A stretch of 28,193 bases of DNA from Haplosporangium gracile (Eukaryota; Mortierellomycota; Mortierellomycetes; Mortierellales; Mortierellaceae), in contig JAAAUF010000551.1 in NCBI GenBank assembly GCA_015499985.1, positions 1-28,193 on the forward strand. Reading direction: 5' to 3'. Shown in pieces: positions 18,746-28,193 of this stretch; position 1 is the first letter of the stretch; each line of letters opens with the position of its first letter. The notes beneath the pieces are model-generated. The model was not told the origin of the DNA and did not search any database. It worked only from the letters and a program-made list of their open reading frames with translations. Made by a program: the position numbers and the translations under genes.

Positions 18746-21700
18746 ATGAAGCTCTACCGAGCAGAGACGGGCAAGCGCGTGGTTATACCCCAGCTTCGGC
18801 CCAATGACGGGTAAGTTGTTGTGCTTTTGTGATTGACTCTGACGATCTCTGTTTTTTGTAACTCGTTTATTATGTGTTGGTTTGCATTTTGCCACCATTT
18901 TGTAATGAATGGATCTTTTACTGAGGGAAGAAGAAGGGACCCTTCACTTCTTTTACACAATGTAATCTAAAAACAGGCTTTATTTGCATGGGTCCTTGTC
19001 CTCATGGACAAAGGGAGGGAAACGACCCTTGAACAATAGGGGAGAGTGTGTGAAAGTGTTTATCGAGGAGAAGAGTGAGAGAGAGATTTAGGCATACATT
19101 GAGAGAACGAGAGAGGGACAGATGGGATACGATATGAGCGAGTACCTAACAACAACATGAACAACAACGACCTCTCATATCACTTTCTGAATAAGTTGTT
19201 TTCATGACTGACGTTTTTTATTATATTGCCATTCGTTTCGTTTTCTATTCCTCCATTTTAACATTGTCGAATATTTGTTCTCGTATAGACTCGATACATT
19301 GCGCCTTGCAATTGAAAAGGCGACCAGGGTCCCGCAAGGCTCTCAGATCCTGATGACCTCTGATGGCCTGCAACTCAAGTCCGATATGATGTTCGACGCC
19401 ATCACATCAACTGGCAAGGTAATTTACACCCATGCCAACATTACAAGGTGTATCATTGGGCGAAAGAAGAAACAAAAAAAAAAAAAAAAAAAAAAGAGTC
19501 ATTCTTTGCATGGACATGGCGAACCTATTTTCTTTCACGGACAAAAAAGAAGTAGCAAAAGGTGAAAAAAATGCCGCACATGGTTTATTTCTTTGTATCA
19601 TGACAATGGTCTGATTCCGATATCACCTGGGCCTCATTAATGTCGCTGGAGAAGGAGGAAGGGCTAGCAGGATATTCGAGGGATGGAGGGAGGCGTCGAA
19701 GGAGAAACTGGGTCGGTGGAGAGTTACTCGAAAAAAAGGAGGCGCAGGATAACAAAGACAAGAAGCAACAAAAAAGGTTGATTTTTCAGGAACACGCACC
19801 AGACATATGACTTGTTGCCCTTCAATGAGCAACCACGCAACACAATGCGGGACAGTAATTCTTTGACAGCGCTCTAAAAGAGCACAAGCTAAAAAGCAGG
19901 GAGACGATTCCATCGTCGTTCTGCTGCAATTGTCATGTTATATGTTGACTCAACAGACATACCACCCGAGTCACCATTTCTCTTTCTTTCACTCTGCCCA
20001 ACCTTCTTCTTTCTTCGGACTTTTTTCGCTACGCACGCTCGCAATGGCTTTGGAGCAAAACATCATCCGCAATAACAAACAGTTTTGAGGGTGCAAGCAG
20101 GATAGAACGAACCAGCAATAGCAGGTTTATCGACAAAATGATGATACGACTCAGCACCAATGGCAGACGACCCCCCTCTTTGTAAAGCGCAAATATTAAT
20201 TCCCCTTTGGACGAAAGGACGACATCACATGGTTTTAAACAAGAGGAACTAAAAGCTAACCCAGAGAGAGTACAGAAGAATAAGAAAGAGGACGAAAAAA
20301 AGAGACTTTTTGAGCACTCAGATGACTCGGGTTATCAACAATAACAGTAAATAGGACGCACACCTGCTTGCGTGGGTCCTCGACTCGGAACACGGGCACA
20401 CGCGGCCATTTCTTTTCTTTTCACGCTCTGTTAAACCAGGGCATACGTGGCATCCAAACAACTAATCGACTCACTTCTCTACCCTTGCTGCGCCATAGGA
20501 TGAGTACACCATTATGGTCTACAACAGAGAAGTCCTCACGACAGACATCTCCAGCAGCATCCTCACACTCACGGAACAGGCACGGACAGAGCCAACCATC
20601 CTCGCACTCACTGCATCTCAACTCGAGGCAACAACAACCCCCTCCCGACCAGAGTCACCTTCAGCAAACAGAGCGTGGGGCAGTCGGTTTCAACGGACTT
20701 TTGAAGCCTATGTCGACCATGTGATGGCTTATTACAAGGCCATTGTTGCCCATGCTGGAGTCTGTGAACGGATCATGGAGGAACTTAGAATGCAGTCCTT
20801 GGCTGTGCAAGTCGCCCTGACTAACTTGGATGCTCACAGTCGGTACATATGTCAGGACATGATAAAGTGGCAACATCATTCAGCGGTGTGTTTGTAACAA
20901 GAAGCACATGACTAACATGTTTCGTACAATGCATTTGTGTACTTAGATCTGTACTGGAGACATTTGAAAAATTCAATGCATTTGCCACCAAGGAACTTAC
21001 AAAACAAGCGCGACTCATCCAATCGTATGGTAGAATGTTTCTGATGTTGTATTATTTAGCTATCGTTTTGGATTATATTGGCATGGACTAAAATTTGTCC
21101 GCACTTCGCTTCATCATAGATTTCCTCGGGACATTGAGGCTCTTCGGCAGATCAGAGTTCATCCTGCGCTACTTCCACCCGATTCACCAGAACGATACAT
21201 ATCGGACTTTATCCCAACCGACAAACTTATCTTGTGGGCGGAACGCTGTCGAGAGATCCACGAGGGGCTACTTCGGGATGGAAAAGACTTGTCTAGGTCA
21301 ATCAAGGAGGTGCAGGAGGGCACTGTCGCCATTCGCAGCAATAGCGGCATTAAGTACGTTTTCGACCTATGGTTCAATGTTAGCCGAATAGTGATATTTT
21401 CAATTGAGCCATTACTAACCTTGGTGCTTTTTTCTTCAACTTCGATATCAAATAGTCTTGCACAGCTGGAGAGCGCAATGGAAGATATCCTTCACACTGT
21501 CGAGCAACAAAGTCAGATCCGACAACGAGCTGAGCGAGGTATGGGCCCTTCTAGTTTGGTTACTGTAGTTGTACGACTGTCGACTCTATATAACCTATGC
21601 TAACCTACATCATGTACTATAACAAATGTTTAGATCAATCCCGTGTCAAGGAGCGCGTCATGGAGATTTCCCGGCCTGAAGGATTTTCAGGGTCAGCATC

Positions 21701-24700
21701 AACACTGGAGGCACTGGGACAGCTGGCAGAAGTCTACAAAACCGACTACATCGCCGCATCTCGCCAATCGGACGAAATGCTGCGTGAGAAGCTTGGCATA
21801 TTTATTTCCGCCAAGCGATCGCAAACCGCCAACCTCATCTCACAGCTAATGCACATCTCCAAACTGCAGTCCACCATCGCCAGTATACCGCCCAGTCTCG
21901 CCGATTTAGACGATGCGCTTCGCAAACGGGATACTGACTTTAGCCAGCTTGTTTATGTTCAGCGGATCCCAATCGCATACGGCGCCCTTGTGGTCGAGAT
22001 TGTACGTCGACGAGAATACGCAAAGCTCCTTCTCCAAAAGTCTCAGCAATTGGCGGAGGTCATGTCCCGATTCAGACAGATGGAACAGCGACGGCGGGAC
22101 TCTTTCCGATCCGAGGTTGCTAAATTTGTGCCAGTCGTTGTCCCAGGACTGGACGATGTGCCGCCATTCTGTGAGATCAACGCTCTCCACACCCGCGATC
22201 GACTTCCACCATTCACCAGAGAGCATGTGGCAGAGTTCGAGCGACTTGTGAATCAATTGAGTGTCGGACTGGGCGGACAAGGATCGGACGCCGCCGAGAG
22301 CCACGTTCTGGGCGCTGACCAATCTATGGTAGGAGCGAGCTCTATCAGCGGCGAGTCCAACCAGGATGCTCTTTCGAAACTGCGGGTCACCCTTGTCAAG
22401 ATGACTGCTCAGATGGATGTCATGGGCGGCGAGTTTGACAGGATTCTTGAAAAAAGCTTTTTGACAGAGAAGATCCAGAGACTAGAAGAGGACAATGCCA
22501 AGCTCCGAGCGGACATGTCACGTATTGATATTCAGCAGCGTTCCGGAACTCCCCAATTGGCTCAACTTCCATTTCCTCGTCATAGCACACCGGTGGGAGG
22601 CGCTGGTGGGTCTGTGGGTACAGGATCCTCGACAGCTGTTGGCGTTGGAGGGGCATCTGCAAACACACCGACCTCGCCTAAATTGAGCAGACAGCCTTCG
22701 CGAGGACGTAGCAGCAGTAATTCCGGACGTAGTGCGGAGACCGACGACCAACAGCCAGTCTTGCAACAGCAAGTTCAGCAGAATCAGCGCCTCACAAAGG
22801 AGAATAGCGAACTCGCGAGTAAGATCAAAGCTTATGAGGCCAGGATTCGGTCACTAGAGGATTTGCTGTACCAAAACTTCCGTACTGAATCCAGTGCCGA
22901 TTCTTCGCTTTCGAGTAAGGAATCCCGCCATCAAATATCCGTCTCTTCCAACTCTGACCAGCCCTGGAAGGACCCCGAGGAGATCCAAGCTGCCCGCACC
23001 CAATCTCAAGCCAAGGAGCAGGAACGAAAGCGTGATGAGGAGCGACTGGTGAGCCTGGAACAGGAACTTCAGGACAAGTCCCAGCAGTTGGAGCAGGCAG
23101 AGGCGAAACTCCGACACGAGCGCACCCTCAACGAACAGGCCACCGCTGTCAACGACGAAGTATGTTTGATTCACCCTTTTTTTTTACAGAAAGTAACTTG
23201 TCATATGCGAAACTTTCGCCACGGGACGTATTCTGACTTACGGCCTTCTATTTTATTTCAATTTTTACTTATTCCAGCTTCGTCAAGAACTTTTGGAGCT
23301 CAAGTTGCTTTCTGCAACGGCTGAGGAAACATCAGATGACAAGCCTGCCAGCATTGCCGCGATTCAACGTCGATCGGACGAGCTCGAGCTGGAGTTGAAG
23401 GGTATGATCACCAAATACGATCACCTCCTCCAGCATCACGAGAAGGAGACTGAGGTTCAAATGGTTGAGACAAAGGCGTTCAAGGAGCGGATCGATGAAC
23501 TCACCAATCAGATGGCACTAGAGAAGGAAATTCTCGAAGGTCAACTCGATCAGGCAAAACGCGCTGCAGAGGAGGCCTCAGAGAGGGCGATTGAGCTGGA
23601 GAATGAACTTGACGTCGTCAATGAGGAGCTGCAGAACAAAGTTCTAGAACTCGAGGAGGAACTGGAAAATCATGCTGCGGAGCACAAGGACGTCACGGCT
23701 CGCGCAGAAGAGCAGGAGAGACAACTTGAGTCACACCGTGCCGTGTATGACGATATTCTGGCCCAGCTGAAGGATCGGGAAAAGGAGCTCACCACCGCAT
23801 TAGAGGATGGTCAGGCGGCCAAGGAGGTCTATATTAAGGTGCAGGAGGATTACTCCAAGTTGCAAGACATCCACGCTCAACTCAAAAAGGATTATACGAC
23901 CTTGTCCGAGTCGCTTCAGGACACACAGTCATCTCGAGATGAACTGGCGCAGCAGGTCGAGGCCCTTCGCAAACAGGTCTTGGACCTGGAGACGCAGCGG
24001 GAGTCATATAATGTTGATGTAGAGATGCGATTGGAGGAGGCCAAAACGATGGTGCGACGTGCAGAGGCGGACTGGAAGGAGAAGTCGCGGTCGTTAGACC
24101 AAATGGAACGCGCGACCAAGGACCTTGCCGACCCTCTCAAGCAGTGTCTCGTTATCGTCGGAATTCAGCAGGCGGAGCTCGAGATCTCCAACCTCGAGCA
24201 GGTCCGTGACAAGTTGCAGGTGATTGAGAAGGGAGTCCAGGCCCTGATCAGGAAGCATGCTGATGAACAGAAGGATGAGCTTGCGGCACATGAGGTTCGT
24301 TTAGCAGAGTTGCGTAAGGAGAACGAAATGAGCAAGGACATCTTGAACGCGACCATCACCAGTCTCAAAAAGGCCTCTCAGGATGCCGCAGAAGGATCAG
24401 CCATAGTGAGACAAGAGATGGAGTCCACAGTTAGTCGTCTCAAGGAGGAACTCGAGAATGTTAAGGTTCAGCAACGGGCGTCTGCGATCCCTGTGCCTCT
24501 GTCCACAACCTCCCTCTCTGGAACGCCTATGGCGTCGATATCACCTGCTACTCCTATGCCCCCGACTCTGCCTCGCGGATCCAAGGAGACCTCTGCCTCT
24601 ACGGACTCTACAGTGGAGTCGCTTCGCATTCACGATCGTGTATTACTGAGCACCCTGGCCCTCGATTTGGGCATCTCCTTGCCCACGCTCTCTTCTACAG

Positions 24701-26673
24701 ACGATCAGGACGCTGCATCCTACCCTACCTCATCTGTGCTCCTGGACCAGTCGGAAAAGAAAGTCAAATCAGGAAGTGCCTTGCTTGCACCTACTCCAGT
24801 CGTGGCAGGATCGGTCGTGTTGAGCTCAACCAGCGGAAGCAGCCGTAGCTCAAGTACCACTGCGCCTCTGCCCAAGGACATTCTTCAGACGTTCGACTTT
24901 TCCGACCTGAACGTCCCAGAGGTCACGGCTCTGATCAAAAAGAAGCTGTTTGATACGGAGCACCTCCTCAAGAGATGGCAGCGGGAGTGCAAGAGCCTCA
25001 AGGAAAAGTACAACCGTGCATCGACAGAGGCCCACGAGAAGATTGCCTTCCGAAACTTCAAGGTGGACGATCTAACTCTGTTCCTTCCAACAAGAAACTC
25101 GATTTCCAAACCCTGGGCAGCGTTCAACATCAACTTTCCTCACTACTTTTTGCAAATGACGCCGTCCATGTCGAACCAGCTGCGGAACAGAGAGTGGATT
25201 GTGGCCAGGATCACGTCTATCACGGAAGCTGTTGTCGACAAGCGCTTGGCAGTCGAGGCAGCGGCAACGGAGGAAGAGAACGGAGGAACCTCATCGAGCT
25301 CGAATACTGTGTCTGCTCACAACCCCTTTGGCCTTGCGGATGGTGTCAAGTACTACTTGCTGGACGCGACGAGCTGGAACGGATACCAAAGTCACAGCCA
25401 CGGTCATGGAAAGTCATCCTCGTACCATTCAAGCAGCGGGCGCGAGAGTAGTAGTAGTAGTAGTAAGCTGCGACACCACTCTTCCGCCTTGGCATTGAAC
25501 GAGTCATCGTCCTCTTCTAGACGCGATCACGAACGGACCCGAGACAGGAGAGAACGAGAGCATGATTCTGAACGTCGTAAACACCGCGAACAGGAGGATG
25601 CTCAAGACGACGAATCTACGACTCGGTTGAAGACCCTAAGTGAGAACCAGGAGGAAGATGTCTCAACTGTTCGTGGCAAAGAAAGAACGACGACTACTGA
25701 GGCTGAACCTTCCAAGACTTCCAGCGCCAACCCATCTCTTTTGAGTTTGCTCCAGCCCGGCGGTGGAAGTCCACGAAGTTTTGGTGCAGGCGAAAGTCTG
25801 ACCAACTCGGCATCTGCAGCAACAGTGGCGTCAGCATTGTCTACATCGTCCACACCAACTCCAGGAGGAGCTTTTGCTGTTGATGCCAACAAGACTGCCG
25901 GCCATCAAGCTACCAAGCCTCGCAGACCCGACTCGATGCACTTTGATTCGACGGCTTCCTCGGTCCATGAGAGTTTGACGACTGCTCATCTGCCTCCGAC
26001 AAACCCTTCTGGAACTACTGGAGCAGGAAATCGTTTATCGTTGGGCGCGTCCGTCTCTGGTTCGGCGCCCATCTCGATTCCTTATCAGTCGGCTGCGACG
26101 AATGCCCTCCGAGCGATCTCGAGCTCTGTTGGCAGCACCGGTTCAGGAGGTTCAGGGTCGATTTCTTCATTGCTTGCACAACAGCTGGGAGGTAGCGGTG
26201 GAGGTAGTGGAGTAGCGACGACGGCGTTGGCTACCAACAGCCCTCCTCGACCAATGATGTTGTCTTCTTCGCCTCACAAGATCGGAGTGTCAGCTGTTTC
26301 TGCAATGGGTACGACTGTGAGCATCAGCAACACGACCGCGACTGGTACGTCAGTTTCTACACATGGTCACAGTCACGGACATGGGCCTGGCAACCCGCAG
26401 GGAGGATCGTCGTCGCCCAACCTTGGGTCATCTTCGGGAATGTTTGGGTCCTCATCGAACGTGCCCGTCCACCCGAGCCGCCTGAGCACCAGCAGCAACC
26501 GGGATGACTTGGAGCAGTTTGCAGTGTTTGCTACGGATGAGGAGCAAGAAGAAGAGAATCGCCAACAGCAGCATCACCGTCAACAGCAACAACAGCAGTC
26601 GCTTCGAGGTGGATTCAATAGAACTTCATCCTCCACTTCCACCTGGCATGGCCATCCTGCGGGAGGCTTGTAA
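18746..26673 (+). CDS. ATG11: Autophagy scaffold Atg11 (FIP200/RB1CC1-like)
   Basis: Eight exons: 18746-18810, 19289-19418, 20499-20842, 20947-21024, 21120-21353, 21456-21538, 21634-23159 and 23278-26673; 1951 residues. Seen: an N-terminal ubiquitin-like fold, residues 1-75 (MKLYRAETGKRVVIPQL to DEYTIMVYNREVL); a helical Atg17-like region to about 560 containing FPRDIEALRQIRVHPALL; coiled coils around 590, 690-725 and 765-1220; and a C-terminal claw domain at about 1409-1522 with FRNFKVDDLTLFLPTR, KPWAAFNINFPHYFL and YYLLDATSWNGYQ. Family knowledge: Atg11 tethers selective-autophagy receptors to the Atg1 kinase and Atg9 at the forming autophagosome; the claw binds receptors. Odd: about 430 residues follow the claw, with Arg/Asp/Glu repeats, Gly/Ser-rich and poly-Gln sequence. 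Introns 1 and 2 are long (478 and 1080 bases). The exon 4 donor is set at 21025 (GTATGG) because the nearby GT at 21030 breaks the frame. Confidence 0.9.
19471..19496 (+). repeat. Poly(A) run in ATG11 intron 2
   Basis: An almost uninterrupted A tract of over 20 bases, 50 bases into the 1080-base intron. It could be simple slippage or the scar of a retroposed tail; no direct repeat was found around it. Confidence 0.7.
25446..25464 (+). repeat. AGT trinucleotide repeat in ATG11 coding sequence
   Basis: Six AGT units encode a poly-Ser run just after the claw domain, in the disordered tail. Confidence 0.85.
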
Positions 26674-26744
26674 ATAGACACCCCCTTATCGCCAAGTTTT
26701 CTTTATCTTTTTTTTCCTTTTCTTTTTTTTTCGATTGCTTCAGC

Positions 26745-26750
26745 AATAAA
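26745..26750 (+). terminator. Polyadenylation signal AATAAA after ATG11
   Basis: A canonical AATAAA 72 bases past the stop, preceded by a T-rich tract; it likely ends the ATG11 transcript. Confidence 0.6.
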
Positions 26751-26913
26751 CACTAGTTTCCATTGGACGCTCGAGCATTGTTGATCTTTATTGAACGTTT
26801 GAGCCAGGAAGCAACCATTGTGTCTGTAGTTACGACTAGCAATGGATGAAGATGGGCGTTGGAACCAATAGTTTCGTTCATTGTATCAAGTGTCCTCCGT
26901 CCGCGGCGGGGGC

Positions 26914-26952
26914 ATAATCGTATCCGATTATACCTAATTATACTCGAATTAG
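26914..26952. repeat. Two adjacent perfect short inverted repeats
   Basis: ATAATCG/CGATTAT with a 4-base loop (26914-26931), then CTAATT/AATTAG with a 7-base loop (26934-26952). They lie about 170 bases after the ATG11 polyadenylation signal. Confidence 0.75.
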
Positions 26953-27071
26953 ACACAATGACCAGCATGAGAACTGTCAGTGATGGTGAAGGGGGTGAGA
27001 GGGAAGGCAGAGTTGATGGCAGTGCCCTAGGCTGACTTGTGGTGACGGCAGAACATCCATTCGGCGCCCAC

Positions 27072-27125
27072 TTTTGACCTATTTTGACCTATTTTGACCT
27101 ATTTTGACCCATTTGACCCATTTTG
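27072..27125 (+). repeat. Tandem 10-base repeat, unit TTTTGACCTA
   Basis: Three to four exact units followed by two degenerate ones (ACCC in place of ACCT, one unit shortened by a base). Each unit contains TTGACC. It is flanked by AT-rich sequence. Confidence 0.9.
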
Positions 27126-28193
27126 TATTTTTTATAAAAATATTACATCCATCACGTCAAAAAAATATATACATCCCAAAAACATCGAGATGAAGGAAAT
27201 ATTGCAAAACGTGTCAAATCGGGTATTATTATTTTTTCCCTCTTTCAGCTCCAAACGGCGAAGGAAGGAAGGAGGGAGGAAAGAGCAAGGAGGAAGAAGA
27301 GAGAGTGGGAATGAGAAAGAAGCAGGGAGAATGGAGGGGAAAAGGGGTAAGATTTTTTACGTACAATGATGCCCCTTCTTTCAGTCAAAGAAGATTGATG
27401 TTCAACAAAAACGTCGATCCCTTTCAAGGCATCACACCTTCTAACTGATCTTTCTGTTTCTGTATCCCCTCCGACATAGAGAAATTATCAAAAAAGGTGA
27501 TTGTGAAAGAAGAGGTTCTTTAGTAACAGCCACTCTTTCATTCCCCTCACAGCTCGAATGGACAATTCTGGTGAAGGCGATTATAATAAAGAGATGGACA
27601 AAACGAACAGGGACATGGTAAAACCTATCCTTCCTTAACGCAGATGATGATAGGTAGGAGTAAGGTGGAGACAGAAAGTCGACAAAAGGGGGGTGCGCCA
27701 TCACCCTCAACACCGGGACATAAACAATTCGTTTCCAACCCAAGACTCTCTGCAAGTGCCTTCAAGGCTTGAAGCTCTGATACAGAACTAAAAAATCATT
27801 TTGAGGTTCAAATCAATCTCCGTCTTCCTTCTCTTCAAGGGTTATTTATCCAACTGATTTGGGCCAGTCAAAAAAAGAAGCTCTCTCCTCTGTTCCCCGT
27901 ATGTCCGCCTTTCTGTTGGCTCCTCAGAACGGACAGTACCGTGCGCGGCTGGCAGGATTCCTCACCTCCGGCGACTGGCAGAGGCAGCATCCCTTCTACC
28001 TTTCTCAGCCGCTATCACCGCCATCACACAAGCAGGACTGCTAGGGTCGTCCACATGCCTGGCTCCCCCCTCGACTGGTGGTTCCCCTTCTAGGGCGGAG
28101 AACCTGTTCCCCCCTGGACCCTGGAGGAGAACGAAGACAACAAATTCTTAATAGTGCAGCGACCCAAGCTAGCTGCTGAGCTACATTGCGCAC

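Larger units (their letters stand above)
26674..28193. other. Right-hand spacer downstream of ATG11
   Basis: No recognised gene. It holds the ATG11 3' end, paired hairpins at 26914-26952, a 10-base tandem repeat at 27072-27125, a tract purine-rich on plus at 27240-27350 and a GC-rich block from about 27890 to the edge. Frames of up to about 104 codons are present but show no family features. Confidence 0.55.

Noticed and set aside
28140..28193. tRNA-like start GTAGCTCAGCAGC on minus at the right edge
   Set aside because: Lacks the GG of the A-box, no clear B-box or cloverleaf follows; not called as a tRNA.

Overview
The window looks like nuclear DNA of an early-diverging fungus, most likely Mucoromycota in the broad sense and possibly a Mortierella relative. 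The genus is inference, from gene content and style only. Genes are broken by many GT-AG introns, mostly 95-250 bases. Intergenic DNA is rich in homopolymers, and genes often begin with long pyrimidine-rich leaders. The proteins are fungal: an Atg11 autophagy scaffold, ATP synthase subunit k, a NIPA-type Mg2+ transporter, and an animal-Na,K-ATPase-like (type IIC/ACU) P-type ATPase. No tRNA, rRNA, operon or CRISPR array was seen.

Layout, left to right. (1) The 5' end of a secreted, probably pepsin-like aspartic protease runs leftward off the window (65-461, minus). (2) IMP1, a mitochondrial inner membrane signal peptidase (1664-2493, minus), is divergent from (3) ATP19, F1Fo ATP synthase subunit k (2757-3496, plus). 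The two share a 263-base promoter with a CACGTG box. (4) A P-type cation ATPase of 1114 residues in three exons (3979-7571, minus). (5) A gene-poor stretch (7572-11595) holding a 185-base pogo/Tc1-mariner-like MITE and a pyrimidine-rich tract with no convincing gene. (6) A NIPA magnesium transporter in seven exons (11596-15149, plus). (7) A fatty acid hydroxylase/sterol desaturase of the FAXDC2 type in three exons (16149-17428, plus). (8) ATG11 in eight exons, 1951 residues (18746-26673, plus). (9) A right-hand spacer with a 10-base tandem repeat, two adjacent hairpins and a GC-rich block at the edge.

Functionally the genes are mostly independent housekeeping genes. The one clear functional pairing is IMP1/ATP19: both products act in the mitochondrial inner membrane, and they are transcribed divergently from one short promoter. 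The ATPase and the NIPA protein are both cation transporters but are separated by 4 kb and are unlikely to be co-regulated. Gene models were built by hand from splice consensus, reading phase and family similarity. Exon boundaries that restore a family motif across a junction are the firmest.
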